Shown one piece after another: positions 1 through 14,150 of a DNA stretch of 64,000 nt. Source of the DNA: Neoarius graeffei (taxonomy: Eukaryota > Chordata > Actinopteri > Siluriformes > Ariidae); the NCBI RefSeq assembly GCF_027579695.1, contig NC_083576.1, positions 33,090,760-33,154,759 of the forward strand. Direction: 5' to 3'. The notes under the pieces were generated by a model. The model was not told the DNA's origin. It did no database searches and was given only the letters and a program-made list of their open reading frames with translations. The position numbers were made by a program, and so were the translations under genes. Every line of letters begins with the position of its first letter. Within the stretch, counting starts at the first letter, position 1.

Positions 1-418
1 CCCGCCAAAATGCACTTGAAACCACCCAACTTAGGCGGGAAACCACCCAATCTGGCAACACTGGACCTAATCACTTGTTCAGCCTCGCTTCCGGATGTAG
101 TTCTGTAATTACTGATGCCTGGGAGGGCGGGGACGAGAATTCATGTCCCGACTTCCTGCTGTAAACTCCTGTCAGAGGCGCGTCATGAATTCTGGACCTA
201 CCGACTTTTTTATATTGTGAAAATACGGGACTTTTATATAATGTCAAAATACGGGATATTTTCAGGAAAATAAAAAAACAGGAAGACAGCGGGAAATAAG
301 TCAAAATAAGGGATTTCCCGGGAAAAACGGGAGGGTTGACAGGTATGTACATGCTTATTGAATTTACTGGATATTTTCATTATTTTCATTTCATTCACTT
401 CAATATTCTTTAGATATA
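1..418. repeat. Unclassified interspersed repeat pieces
   Basis: No gene. The stretch around 200-345 is built of repeated tracts of the type TACGGGA / GGGAAATA / CCCGGGAAAAACGGGAGGG, ending GTTGACAGGTATG. This looks like a terminus of a fish DNA transposon, but I cannot name it. The 65-93 aa ORFs here resemble nothing. Confidence 0.35.
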
Positions 419-1236
419 TACAGTGGGGCAAAAAAGTATTTAGTCAGCCACCAATTGTGCAAGTTCTCCCACTTAAAAAGATGAGAGAGGCCTGTAATTT
501 TCATCAGAGGTACACTTCAACTATGAGAGACAGAATGGGGGGAAAGAATCCAGGAAATCACATTGTAGGATTTTTAATGAATTAACTGGTAAATTCCTCG
601 GTAAAATAAGTATTTGGTCACCTACAAACAAGCAAGATTTCTGGCTCTCACAGACCTGTAACTACTTCTTTAAGAGGCTCCTCTGTCCTCCACGCGTTAC
701 CTGTATTAATGGCACCTGTTTGAACTTGTTATCAGTATAAAAGACACCTGTCCACAACCTCAAACAGTCACACTCCAAACTCCACTATGGCCAAGACCAA
801 AGAGCTGTCAAAGGACACCAGAAACAAAATTGTAGACCTGCACCAGGCTGGGAAGATTGAATCTGCAATAGGTAAGCAGCTTGGTGTGAAGAAATCAACT
901 GTGGGAGCAATTATTAGAAAATGGAAGACGTACAAGACCACTGATAATCTCCCTCGATCTGGGGCTCCATGCAAGATCTCACCCTGTGGGGTCAAAATGA
1001 TCACAAGAACAGTGAGCAAAAATCCCAGAACCACATGGGGGGACCTAGTGAATGACCTGCAGAGAGCTGGGACCAAAGTAACAAAGGCTACCATCAGTAA
1101 CACACTACGCCACCAGGGACTCAAATCCTGCAGTGCCAGACGTGTCCTCCTGCTTAAGCCAGTACATGTCCAGGCCTGTCTGAAATTTGCTAGAGAGCAT
1201 TTGGATGATCCAGAAGAGGATTGGGAGAATGTCATA

Positions 1237-3194
<1,958 letters not shown>

Positions 3195-3635
3195 TGACCT
3201 AGCCAGTCTCCAGATCTCAACCCCATAGAAAATCTTTGGAGGGAGTTGAAAGTCCGTGTTGCCCAGCGACAGCCCCAAAACATCACTGCTCTAGAGGAGA
3301 TCTGCATGGAGGAACAGGCCAAAATACCAGCAACAGTGTGTGAAAACCTTGTGAAGACTTACAGAAAACGTTTGACCTCTGTCATTGCCAACAAAGGGTA
3401 GATAACAAAGTATTGAGATGAACTTTTGTTATTGACCAAATACTTATTTTCCACCATAATTTGCAAATAAATTCTTTAAAAATCAGACAATGTGATTTTC
3501 TGGATTTTTTTTTTCTCATTTTGTCTCTCATAGTTGAGGTATACCTATGATGAAAATTACAGGCCTCTCTCATCTTTTTAAGTGGGAGAACTTGCACAAT
3601 TGGTGACTGACTAAATACTTTTTTGCCCCATTGTA

Positions 3636-3998
3636 TGAGAGGATCGTCTGCATATCTTGGGTGAGTTTGGCTGACAGAGAATGCTGCAGGAGCCCATCTA
3701 TCAAATAGGATACAACATTGTCAAAGAGGTAGTGTTTATATGAAAGAGAGAGAGAGTATTGTATCTGTGTTCTTCATCAGTGTGACATGGTGGCAGCAAA
3801 TGCAGGTACACACATGGAGAGAGAGAGAGAGACAGAGAGAGAGAGAAAGAATCAGTGTAAGCCTTGTAACATGAATTTTCAAGTAAAACATGAAATATTA
3901 AGAAATTTAAGGATTCTTACTTAAAGAATGCTACAAATTTATCTGTGGTATATTCAAGTGTTGTATCATTTCTTCCTATTAAGAATTTTTAAACTACC
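3636..3998. other. Spacer with GA microsatellite
   Basis: No gene seen. It contains GA-rich tracts at about 3744-3756 and 3812-3848. Confidence 0.6.
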
Positions 3999-4275
3999 AT
4001 CCATTCATCTTCATTAACTGCTTTGTCCTGATCAAGGTCACAGTGGATTCGTAGTCTATTTTGGGAAAACTGGACAAGAAGCAGGGACTCACCCATCAAG
4101 GCATCTTTCACACACTCATTCACACCCAGGGGCACTTTAAGGGCAGACCTAATCCACCTCCTGGTATACTTTTAGGAGTGAATTCAGGAACACTTCACAG
4201 GAAGATGTAACAGTGCACAGACTATAACTCAAGCTCAGGATTGAACCAGTGTTACATCCTTTCACATTAACATTA
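3999..4275 (-). mobile_element. SINE-like repeat, degenerate copy
   Basis: Starts ATTCATCTTCATTAACTGC and continues CAGTGGATTCG ... CATTCACACCCAGG ... CTCAGGATTGAACCAG. The same order of motifs recurs at 8888-9232. It looks like a short retroposon abundant in catfish genomes (from memory), reading minus-strand because the tRNA-like GGTTCAATCC box is on that strand. Confidence 0.6.
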
Positions 4276-4447
4276 GCCTTTGCCCAGAATTTTGTACAAT
4301 ACTGTATCATCTATTGTTAAGAATATTTTTTCTCAAAAGGTGCTATGTGTAAGAATTTAAGTTTAATAATTCAAAATATATAACCAAAAGTATCAACAGA
4401 ATGTGAAGAAATAACAGCTTTGATATGTCAAACACATCTATATATGG

Positions 4448-4821
4448 GGGGCGGCATGGTGGTGTAGTGGTTAGCGCTGTCGCCTCACAGCAAGAAGGTC
4501 CAGGTTAGAGCCCCATGGCTGGCGAGGGCCTTTCTGTGCAGAGTTTGCATGTTCACCCCGTGTCCGCGTGGGTTTCCTCCGGGTGCTCCGGTTTCCCCCA
4601 CAGTCCAAAGACATGCAGGTTAGGTTAATTGGTGACTCTAAATTGACCGTAGGTGTGAATGTGAGAGTGAATGGTTGTCTGTGTCTATGTGTCAGCCCTG
4701 TGATGACCTAGCGACTTGTCCAGGGTGTACCCCGCCTTTCACCCGTAGTCAGCTGAGATAGGCTCCAGCTTGCCTGCGACCCTGTAGAACAGGATAAAGT
4801 GGCTAGAGATAATGAGATGAG
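4448..4821 (+). mobile_element. SINE with tRNA-like head, family A (full length)
   Basis: Begins GGGGCGGCATGGTGGTGTAG, carrying A-box-like (TGGTGTAGTGGTTAGC) and degraded B-box positions. It continues through the family body and ends in a GAGATGAGAT tail. It is flanked by a 12-bp target-site duplication, ATCTATATATGG (4436-4447 and 4822-4833), which marks retroposition. Confidence 0.92.
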
Positions 4822-5076
4822 ATCTATATATGGTGTTACAGAGATATCTCCATGCTAACCTGCTAGGCCTGAGATAAGATGGCCCATCCATCTCATAATA
4901 CCACTTTGTACTTCAAGAGGTGAAGGTAAGTCACTATAGTGTTCAGTCTGCCCAAATGTCCAAAATGAGAGGCTGAAGAAGTTGTGCATGTGATATCATG
5001 GATATGCAGAGTCACTGTGCTGTTAAACCCACTGAATAGCAGAATTAGCTTTCAGCCATGAATACACACGACAAAT

Positions 5077-7497
5077 TGTTAGGGTGGGTGGAAGTATGGT
5101 GAAGTTAAGATCCACAAGCAGAATACAGACAGTAATCCAATAAATAATATGATTTAATTCAGGGAAAAAAAGGGCGTGGCAAAAAGGTAAACAAACAGGA
5201 CAAAAAACAAATGGCAAAAATAATCTGGACAAAAAAAGACAAAACTTGACAGGCAAAGACAAAAATGCTGGTGCAAAAAAACATGAACAAGAAAAAGACC
5301 CTTAGTGCAAGAAACCATGAATCTGAAATAACCCTTAGTGCAAAAAAACACTAAGGGGGTTTGGAGGGTGCCAGTGCCTCCACTCCTCCAAGGCTAGCTT
5401 AACAGCCAATAGTTCTCAGTCGCTGATGTCATAATTCCGTTCACCTGGGGATAGCTGGCAGGAGAAGGAGCATGGGTGGACCTTGTCATCACTGGCCCTC
5501 TGGGAAAGTATAGCTCCGACCATTGACTCGGAAGCATCAAACTCGACAATAAACTGCTTGGTTGGATTGGGTATGGTGAGAATGGGTGCTGTGGTAAACC
5601 TGTGCTTGAGCGTGGAAAAGGTTTTCTCTGCTTCCTCCCCCCACTTGAACTGGGTCTTGGTCGAGGTCAGGGCTGAGAGAGGTCCAGCCACCATGCTGAA
5701 GTTGCAAATGAAGCGCCTGTAGAAGTTGGCGAATCCTAGGAAGCGCTGGAGCTCTCGTCTCGAAGATGGGGTGGGCCAATCGGCAACTGCCTCGAGCTTG
5801 AGGGGATCCATCTGGATCCTTGCTGGGGAAATGATGAATCCCAGAAACGAGACAGAGCTCTGGTGAAATTCACTCTTTTCTGCCTTGATGAACAACTTGT
5901 TCTCTAGCAGGCACTGGAGGACCTGCCAGACGTGACCCCAATGTTCCTCCAGGAGCGGGAGAAGATCAGGATGTCATCCAGGTACATGAAAATGAAGATG
6001 TTTAGGAAGTCCCTTAAGACATCATTAGCAAGTGCCTGGAAGACTGCAGGCGTGTTGGTCAGGCCGAAAGGGACCACGAGGTACTCGTAGTGACCAGTGG
6101 TGGTGTTAAAGGCTGTCTTCCACTCGCCCCCCTCCCTGATCCTGACGAGATGGTATGCATTGCATAGATCTAGCTTGGTGAATACCTTGGCTCCCTGGAG
6201 TAGTTCAAAGGCCGTGATCATGAACGGTAGTGGGTAGCGGTTCATGACCATGATGGCGTTGAGACCCCGATAATCAATGCAGGGGCGGAGTGATTTGTCC
6301 TTCTTTTCAATGAAGAACCCTGCCCCTGCTGGGGAGGAGGAAGGGCAGATGATCCCAGCTGCCAGCGATTCAGTGATGTACTTTTCCATGGCTTGTCTTT
6401 TGGTGGGAGAAAGAGAGTAGAGGCGTCCCTTGGGTGGCACTGTCCCGGGCAGGAGGTCAATACCACAGTCGTAGTGTGTGTGAGGAGGGAGGGACACTGC
6501 TTGGGTCTTACTGAAAACCAGGTTAAGGTCCAGATATTCCGGAGGCACATGAGAGAGGTTGGGAAACTCACTGGCTGAGGGCTGTGGTGGTTTGGCAGGA
6601 GGCAGAGCAGAGTTCTGTGGGGAAGGCCAGAGGTTGCAGCTCTAGGGTCAACGAACATTTGGACAAAAACGATCTGCAAGTATCTGGTTCTCCATCATAG
6701 GGCTGAGGCGATGGAAGTCTTGGTTCATGGAGAAAGGCGGTGGCAGGAGCTGAAGTAGGAGATGGCTGAGCAGGGGTAGGCATGGCTTGACAGTGCTGCA
6801 ACTGCGTGGTGAGAAGGTTGAGTGCGTTGGACAGGGTGGCGAGGTTCTGGGTAATTTGTTGTAGGTCTTGTTGGTGGGTCCCGAGGAGAGTCCCCTGCTG
6901 CTAGATGGCTGTTCTCAGATGGGCAAGTTCTGCTGGATCCATGTTGGCCAGAACGTACTGTTAGGGTGGGTGGAGGTATGGTGAAGTTAGGATCCACAAG
7001 CAGAACACAGACAGTAATCCAATAAATATGATTTAATTCAGGGAAAAAAGGGTGTGGCAAAAAGGTACAGGACAAAAAACAAATGGCAAAAATAGTCCAG
7101 ACAAAAAAAGACAAACAACTTGACAAAAACATGACAGGCAAAGACAAAAATGCTGGTGCAAAAAAACATGAACAAGAAAAGACCCTTAGTGCAAGAAACC
7201 ATGAATCTGAAATAACCCTTAGTGAAAAAAAACACCATGAACCAGAAGAGTGCTAGTGCAAAAACCATGAACAAGAAAAAGTCACTAGAGAGAATAACCA
7301 TGAACAGTAAGAGAGGCACAGAAACACATAAAGAAGCAAACAAGACGTTCTGGCAAAGTCTGAGTCTGAAAACAGCTTATTTATACACAGCAGTGAAAAA
7401 TACGGGCGAGAGTGAATTCCTGTCCCGGATCCGGATCGGCGCTGGCGTGAGAGATCATAATCTCTGGAGTTGATGTCCAGGGCGGAGCATGACAACA
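5077..7497 (-). mobile_element. Ty3/gypsy LTR retrotransposon, internally deleted
   Basis: The minus-strand element keeps a complete 5' LTR (6959-7497, TGTTGTCATGC...CCCTAACA), a leader, part of gag, and RT into RNase H. A 3' LTR (5077 to about 5350) has lost its U3 beginning. Gag jumps directly to the region before RT near 6640-6570 (protease lost). RNase H stops at about 5365, joining a short patch (CACCCTCCAAACCCC) found between integrase and chromodomain in the related element at 48048-53224. I found no convincing target-site duplication. Confidence 0.88.
5416..6941 (-). pseudogene. Gag-pol remnant of the deleted gypsy element
   Basis: The gag N-terminus (MDPAELAHLRTAI, from 6941) has an in-frame stop after that segment, then a conserved QPYDGEPDTCRSFL stretch. 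After a deletion, the RT region runs from about 6560 ([51 protein letters not shown]). The catalytic YLDD box is intact near 5990. A frameshift near 5920 precedes the thumb and RNase H portion ([36 protein letters not shown]), ending at 5416. There is no integrase or chromodomain, so it is non-autonomous. Confidence 0.88.
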
Positions 7498-7881
7498 AAC
7501 ACCTCTACAATGGGAAAGAGCTGTTTTGCAATTGACTGTACAAATTGATTCAACAAAAAAATCAGAGCTATCTTTTTACTGACGACAGAAAGCTAAAGAA
7601 AAGAGAAGAACTGTTGCTGCAATTCACAGAAACACCTGGTATCCAGGCACTGAAGTGTGGATTTATGGTTACTGTTTTGTGTTGGATGTGTTGAATTTTT
7701 GGAGAAGGGAAAAGAGAAAGAAAAGGTTACTCTATTGGGAGAAAGTGAATCACAATGCCAAGCAAAGTCATGATTTTTATTCATAAAGTGATTATTTCAG
7801 TATGTACAAATACTGTACAAACATGACTAGCATCCTTACAAAGCTCTGATTCTGTTCTTTCTTGTGATATGCATTATCTAT
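7498..7881. other. Spacer, nothing recognised
   Basis: No convincing coding, RNA or repeat signal. Confidence 0.5.
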
Positions 7882-7892
7882 CCAATGATGAT

Positions 7893-8176
7893 CTCATCTC
7901 ATCTCATTATCTCTAGCCGCTTTATCCTTCTACAGGGTCGCAGGCAAGCTGGAGCCTATCCCAGCTGACTACGGGCGAAAGGCGGGGTACACCCTGGACA
8001 AGTCGCCAGGTCATCACAGGGCTGACACATAGACACAGACAACCATTCACACTCACATTCACACCTACGGTCAATTTAGAGTCACCAGTTAACCTAACCT
8101 GTATGTCTTTGGACTATGGGGGAAACCGGAGCACCCGGAGGAAACCCACGCGGACACGGGGAGAACATGCAAACTC
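7893..8176 (-). mobile_element. SINE family A, 5'-truncated copy
   Basis: Contains the tail (plus-strand CTCATCTCATCTCATT) and body but lacks the tRNA-like head; it stops inside the CATGTTCTCC box. An 11-bp duplication, CCAATGATGAT (7882-7892 and 8177-8187), flanks exactly this truncated unit. The truncation therefore happened at insertion, as expected of target-primed reverse transcription. Confidence 0.92.
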
Positions 8177-8187
8177 CCAATGATGAT

Positions 8188-8887
8188 TTCATAAATAATT
8201 CAAACAACAGTAATGGATGTGGAGATGGATACAGAGCTGTATGCAAATTGAAACTATGATTAAATTTGATGTAAATCCAAAATTATTTTTCTAACTAACA
8301 TTTCATCATCCAGACAAGCAACTAGCATCATTGGGAAGGTCAAGTCATGATGTTTCATGTGTGATAAGAATAAGGTATGTGAATTTGGACGTGATCTGCA
8401 TCAATTGGGTTCAGTTACATACCTGCCAAGCTGTAGCTGGCTTGTGCACTGCTGATGCATGAGTTGCTGTGACTGTTTTCTTGCTAAAAATGGAGCTAAG
8501 CAAGCTATAACATAAACTATACACTGACAGCACATGTGAAGATTATAAGATAGCAGTGCTATCTTGACTGGCTCTCAGAGTTTCAGCAATTTGGTCAAAT
8601 TCTGCATATTTTTCCCCTGCTGTTAGTTTATAGTTGGGTTTCTTTAATAACTGATGACTGTAAAGTTCAACTGTTAGTGGATCAATTTAAAAAATTGCTT
8701 TATGCTATATTCAGTGAGTGATAAATGTACAATAGTGGTGGTGTGTTTGAGGGAAGGACTGTGCAGTTCCTTGTTTCTTATGATGGGGGTTGACAGCCTG
8801 ACTTTCTGGTAATATGCTGCCCCCTATTTTTTGGAGTGTGGAGTATGAATTCACCAAGTGGCCAGTTCTTACATACTGCACCTTTAA
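8188..8887. other. Spacer, nothing recognised
   Basis: AT-rich sequence with no supportable feature. Confidence 0.5.
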
Positions 8888-9232
8888 GAACCAATAATTA
8901 CATTTATTCATCTTCAGTAACCACTTTATCCTGATAAAGCTCATGGATCTGGAACCTATTCTGGGAACATTAGACAAGAGGCAGGGACCCACTCATCAGG
9001 GCACCATGCACACTTACTGTACATTCACTTTCACACAGTCATTCACCATTGGGGCAACTTAGCATCAACAATCCACCTAATGACATGTACATGAGAGGTG
9101 GGAGAGAACAAGAGAACATGTGAACATGTGAAACAGCACACAGACAGTAACTCAAGCTCAGGATTGAACCTGTGACCCTGGAGCTGTGAGCTGTCAATCC
9201 TAATCACTGCACCATGCTATTTACAGTATTTA
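8888..9232 (-). mobile_element. SINE-like repeat, second degenerate copy
   Basis: Same family as 3999-4275: TTCATCTTCAGTAACCAC, CATGCACACTTAC, CTCAGGATTGAACCTGTGAC, ending GCACCATGCT. The minus-strand B-box-like GGTTCAATCC is near the right end. Confidence 0.65.
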
Positions 9233-9242
9233 CTCACATTTA

Positions 9243-10142
9243 CACCAATCAGCCACAAAATTAAAAACACTGACAGGTAAAGTGAACTACATTGATTATG
9301 TTGTTACAATGGCACCTGTCAAGTGGTAAAATATATTAGGCAGCAAGAGAAGTTGATGCATTGGAAACAGGAAAAATGGGCAAGTGTAAGACTTATAAAA
9401 AAGTGAATGTTGACACCTTTCTGTTTTAGCCAGCATTAACATTTTCAGCAGTTTGTGCTACAATACACTGTAAATAAAAAGGGCTTAGACATTTTTTATT
9501 TAAATACCCCTAAATGTAACACTTGGGTATTTAAAAATACCTGGAAGACATGTCTATGGTATTTAGCAATGCCTTGAAGACGTCTTGTGTCTACTGATAG
9601 ACGCTGGTGTCTTTATAATAGACAAGCGTGTTTTCTTGCATCTTCCATATACACCCATGTCTTCCTAGAAGACACCAAAGTATTATTTAAATACCCTGGT
9701 GTTTTATGTAAATCCTCTAGACATGTCTTATTTTTTTACAGTGTAGCTCTTCTGTGAGATTGGACCATATGTGCTAGCCTTCATGCCCCATGAGAATCAT
9801 TGAGCTTTGGCTGCCCATGACTCTGTCGCCGGTTCACTGGTTGTCCTTCCTTGGACCACTTTTGGTAACCACTAAATACTGGGAACACCCCACAAAAGGT
9901 GCAATTTTGGAGATGCTCAGACCCAGTCATCTAGCCATCACAGTTTGGCCCTTGTCAAAGTTGCTCAGCTCCTTAGGCTTGCCCATTTTTCCTGCTTCCA
10001 ACACATCAACTTCGAGAGCTGACAGTTCTCTTGCTGCCTAATATATCCCACCCCTTGACAGGTTCCATTGACACAACAATATAATTATAATGTAATATAA
10101 TTCACTTTATCTCTGTGTTTTTAATTTTATGGCTGACTGGTG
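9243..10142 (-). mobile_element. Tc1-like relic carrying a nested MITE
   Basis: Terminal inverted repeats of about 43 bp (CACCAATCAGCCACAAAATT and its inverse ending TGGCTGACTGGTG) are bounded by TA (9241-9242, 10143-10144). The minus strand preserves a transposase N-terminus from about 10012 (MGKPKELSNFDKGQ, then a stop; SISKIAPFVGC), a helix-turn-helix without a catalytic domain. It is a deletion derivative. Confidence 0.85.
9466..9743. mobile_element. 278-bp MITE inserted in the Tc1 relic
   Basis: Starts CACTGTAAATAAAAA and ends with the inverse TTTTTTTACAGTG. TA is duplicated at 9464-9465 and 9744-9745, so a Tc1/mariner-type transposase probably moved it. The interior has several GAAGAC/GTCTTC palindromic tracts and no ORF. 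Confidence 0.85.
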
Positions 10143-10216
10143 TACATAATAATAAAATCAGCATTAACAAGTTTATTAATAACTGGTAACAAAGTAACTG
10201 CTGCCTGTATCAAATA

Positions 10217-10588
10217 ACCCATCCATCCATTTTCTATGCTACATGAGTAGATGATAACTGTCAGGGTCATGGGGGAGCAGGAGTCAATCCCAGCTGACTT
10301 CAGGCAAGACGCAAGGTATACCCTGGCCAGGTCACCAACCTATTGTGTGGTTAACACAGAGAGACAGACAGCCATTCACACTCACTGGCAATTTAGTGTA
10401 GCCAGTTGACATAATCCACATGTCTTTGGACTGTGGGAGGAAACCGGGGCACCCAGAGGAAGCCCACGCAGACACAATGAGAATATGCAAACTTCACACA
10501 GAAGTCCGCAGTTAGTCATGACATTCGAACCCAGAATTTGCTTGCTGTGAGGTGACTATGCTAACCAGTGTACCACCATGAAACACAT
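10217..10588 (-). mobile_element. SINE-like repeat, diverged relative of family A
   Basis: Runs CCATCCATTTTCTATGC ... ACATGTCTTTGGACTGTGGG ... CGAACCCAGAATTTG ... CTAACCAGTGTACCACCATG. It has the family A order of motifs on the minus strand with much divergence and a different tail. Confidence 0.75.
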
Positions 10589-11508
10589 AGCAAATCATAT
10601 TTTGTTTAATAATGAATGAAAAATCTGAATGTCATGCTATTGAATTAACTAACATTTATTAACTCAACACAGAAAAATAAGTTCACAATCATGACAGGAA
10701 CTACTGGCTTAATTACCTTGTCTGTCAGAGATGAAGAATGATGAGCTCTAATATTTACACCCACTCGCCTGAGTTCAGTTGATTAGCAGCATTATATAAC
10801 ATTCTTTGATTTCTGCTAATTAATATGGACTTTTTTAGTAATAGATGGAATTAACATTAATTAATGTTAACATTAAATAGGTAATTAACATTAATGATGG
10901 TATAAATATGCATATATAAAAATATATGCATATTTTTTAATATAAGAGTTGACTTATTTTATTAGCATTACTTATTGTAAAATTACTTGTTTATCAATGG
11001 TAAAGCTCATGGTTTATTAATTTTTTACTTCTTTTTAATGAAAGCGGTGATAACATTTGCTTGTCACCTTCAAATTTAAGCATGCAACATATATTATGTG
11101 GCAAAGGGTCACTTCTTGTATTGCAGCTTTGTAGGAGGTGATGAGCAATGTGAATGTACTGCACATAGGTGAGTGAGAAAAACAGGATCTGTTTTTATTT
11201 GTATGGATAGTTATCCCTTCTGTGATCTTTTGTTGTGCTAAAGAATGAAAATATCAAAGCCATGCAGAAAGGCACTGTGTGGGTGTGTATGTGGATATTT
11301 CTTTATCTTATTATTGATGGAGGTAGCAGGTAGCAAAGAGACCAAGGAGTAAGACTTGGCTCAATTTAAAACACTGATTAAACTGGTAAACCTAATAGCA
11401 GTCTGGCTACATCTGGTCTAGAAGACTTATTGAAGTTGCACAAGAGGACTTTTTGTAAAGATAATCAGGGTATCTTTTTCTCTTTTTTTGTTGAAACATA
11501 TAACACAA
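10589..11508. other. AT-rich spacer with a small hairpin
   Basis: No gene. A 14-bp inverted repeat (AAATATGCATATAT) lies at 10904-10917 / 10922-10935, with a 4-nt spacer. Confidence 0.55.
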
Positions 11509-11900
11509 TGTACACTATATGGCAAAAAATGTATGGACATCTGACCATCACACCCATATGTGGTTCTTCTCCAAACTGTTGCCACAAAGTTGGAAGCACA
11601 CCAATGTCTAGAATGTCTTTGTATGTTGTACCATTAAGATCTCCTCTCACTGGAACTAAGAAGCCCAAACCTGTTCCAGCATGACAATGCCCTGTGCACA
11701 AAGCAAACTCCATGAAGATATGGTTTGCCAAAGCAGGAGTGGAAGAAATTGAATGGCCTGCACCGACCTCAACCCTATTGAATTCCTTTGGATGAACTGG
11801 ACCGCCAACTGCATGCCAGGCCTCCTCACCCAAAATCAGTGCCTGACCTCACTAATATGCTTGTGAATAGGTCCAAAGCCACGCTGCATACTATTGGTAA
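11509..11900 (+). mobile_element. Tc1-like relic (deletion derivative, copy 1)
   Basis: Begins CACTATATGGCAAAAAATGTATGG at a TA. It carries a decayed C-terminal transposase portion on the plus strand (TTCCAGCATGACAATGCCC, encoding the QHDNA catalytic-Asp box; further on PHPKSVPDLTN). The right terminus is missing. A sister copy lies at 29391-29875. Confidence 0.75.
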
Positions 11901-13027
11901 CAGGTGGATAAATCCTTCTTTTTTGCATGCACAAACTGATATCCAAGAGCCTTAAAGCCACTGTATCAGCTTTAATCTTCTCAGGAAGCTGGTCCAGGTG
12001 AGATAGTTTGTGTCGTATCAAGTACAACTATGAAATCTGTTACATTTGTGAAGACTCAGTGATCCTAACTCCCTGGCAGAGAACACTGCAGCCATGGCCT
12101 GAGCTAAAACCATTTAGCTTTGACTGTTTTTCTGAAGATTAAAGATCATTGTAGTCATGCTTTACAACCCAAACTGTAACACTCATAGCAGATGGTATTG
12201 CTTACTGAACCCTGTCTCTCAGTGGGCGACTCAATGCTTTTCATGAAGTTAAAAAAAAAGCATGCCACCATTACAATTATGCATGATGCCATTACTTAAT
12301 AAGGGAGATCTGTTAAGTACTTTTAAGTGAATGTGTATTCTGTGAAAATGCAGAAGATGATAATGCAGAAACTAATCACAATTACATTTTGTAGTGTTAA
12401 AATTTAGACTGAAACATTTGTGACTCACTGCCTTAAAAGGTCTGCCCATCTGCTGCAAAACTCAAGTTGGGCTTCTTTGTAGCATTATTGGATATAAAAT
12501 CAGGATCATGTTTATTTTATGTGAGTGGGAATGAGAAGATTAAAGTAACAGCACAGGACTAATGCCTAGGTTTTAACGACGCAAATGGAACTGGTAATGC
12601 TGCAAAGAGCCAAGCCTTCATTGTTATATTTGATCTCAATTCTCTCTCTCACTTTCTATCTCTCAAATGTTACACAGACTAGGAGCTGTAAAGAAAATTT
12701 ACATCCAGAATTATTTTCCACAACATTTACTAGCTGTACTTTCCTTTTATCTCTAGTACAGCTTTTGATTATACAAAGGTACAGATGTTACATCATTGCC
12801 TGAATGAGAGATATGATGTATAATTCTTAACATCTCAGTTTTAATGTATATCTAATTGTAGTCTCAAACTGAAAGGCTGGCCCGCAAGGGGTCTTGTTAG
12901 ATACAGTACCTAATAATAAGGAATATGCTAGAGCAGAGGTTTTGAAGTTCTGAAAAGGTTATTCCAAAGTAGGCTACTTCAAAGGTACAAATAACTTCAT
13001 AAGATCTCACTTTGTAATATCTAAACT
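11901..13027. other. Spacer, nothing recognised
   Basis: No supportable coding or RNA gene; short ORFs show no family features. Confidence 0.5.
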
Positions 13028-13040
13028 ACATGATAACATG

Positions 13041-13424
13041 GGGCGGCACGGTGGTGTAGTGGTTAGCGCTGTCGCCTCACAGCAAGAAGGTCCTGGGTTC
13101 GAGCCCCGGGGCCGGCGAGGGCCTTTCTGTGTGGAGTTTGCATGTTCTCCCCGTGTCCGCGTGGGTTTCCTCCGGGTGCTCCGGTTTCCCCCACAGTCCA
13201 AAGACATGCAGGTTAGGTTAACTGGTGACTCTAAATTGACCGTAGGTGTGAATGTGAGTGTGAATGGTTGTCTGTGTCTATGTGTCAGCCCTGTGATGAC
13301 CTGGCGACTTGTCCAGGGTGTACCCCGCCTTTCGCCCGTAGTCAGCTGGGATAGGCTCCAGCTTGCCTGTGACCCTGTAGAACAGGATAAAGCGGCTAGA
13401 GATAATGAGATGAGATGAGATGAG
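13041..13424 (+). mobile_element. SINE family A, full length
   Basis: Near-consensus copy with head GGGCGGCACGGTGGTGTAG, B box GGTTCGAGCCCC and a (GATGA)n tail. Flanked by 13-bp duplications ACATGATAACATG (13028-13040, 13425-13437). Confidence 0.95.
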
Positions 13425-13437
13425 ACATGATAACATG

Positions 13438-13988
13438 CAGTATTTATCCTGAGATTGTGCGCAAGGCATGCTAGGAAAAACAATTATTCACAAAAAAAAA
13501 TCACTGGAAAACTGCATGTCAAAGATATTAAGAGTAGTTCATAATTGTGTCATGCAATATGTTACGTATATGCTGCCATGAGCCACCATGATGGGGTATG
13601 TCCAGATAAAAATTAAAGTGCTTGAACTATTACCATGTTCTTGATAATGTAACTGTTGTAATGTTTGATTTCATCATGTCCCACATTAATTTTTAATGCA
13701 TGTGGTCTAGTTAGCAGTTAGTGTTTTATTACAAGTTTTTGATCTTAAACTGTCTTCATCAGTATTAATGTAGGAAAATATGCATGTATTCAGAGATGTG
13801 TTACTCAGGAAGTGAAGCTCCCCTTTCAACAGATAATGTCTATCTTTAAAAAAAAACATAGGAGGTTGCTGTCAATTTAATAAGCGGTAGCATAAATATA
13901 ACAGACAATCTAGAAATGAAAAATAAAAGAGACTAAGATGGGCATATATGAATGAAAAGATGACAAGTACTGAAATAAACTTATATCT
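13438..13988. other. Spacer, nothing recognised
   Basis: No supportable feature. Confidence 0.5.
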
Positions 13989-14150
13989 CAGGGGAAACCA
14001 TGGCCTAATGGTTAGAGAAGTGGCTTTGGGCCCAAAAGGTCACTGGTTTGATTCCCTGGACCAGCAAAAATACTGAAGTATCCTTTAGCAAGGCACTTAA
14101 CCCCTAGGTTGCTCTGGGTAAAAGCACCTGCTAACAAAAATGTAATGAGT
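13989..14150 (+). mobile_element. tRNA-derived SINE, second family
   Basis: Has A box (TGGCCTAATGGTTAGAGAAG) and B box (GGTTTGATTCCCT) in tRNA-like spacing. It is followed by GCAAGGCACTTAACCCC and CTCTGGGTAAAAGCACCTGC, typical of widespread fish tRNA SINEs. It is unrelated in body to family A. Confidence 0.8.

Noticed and set aside
5072..7502. Target-site duplication for the deleted gypsy element
   Set aside because: Flanks CAAAT and AACAC do not match; not claimed.
13048..13110. Possible tRNA gene at SINE heads
   Set aside because: A- and B-box-like words are present, but there is no cloverleaf with a proper acceptor stem; these are SINE promoters.
13038..13418. 126-aa ORF (and similar ORFs at 39341, 42748, 32316, 59699)
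   Set aside because: These lie inside SINE family A copies on both strands. The same peptide recurs because the SINE recurs; there is no gene.
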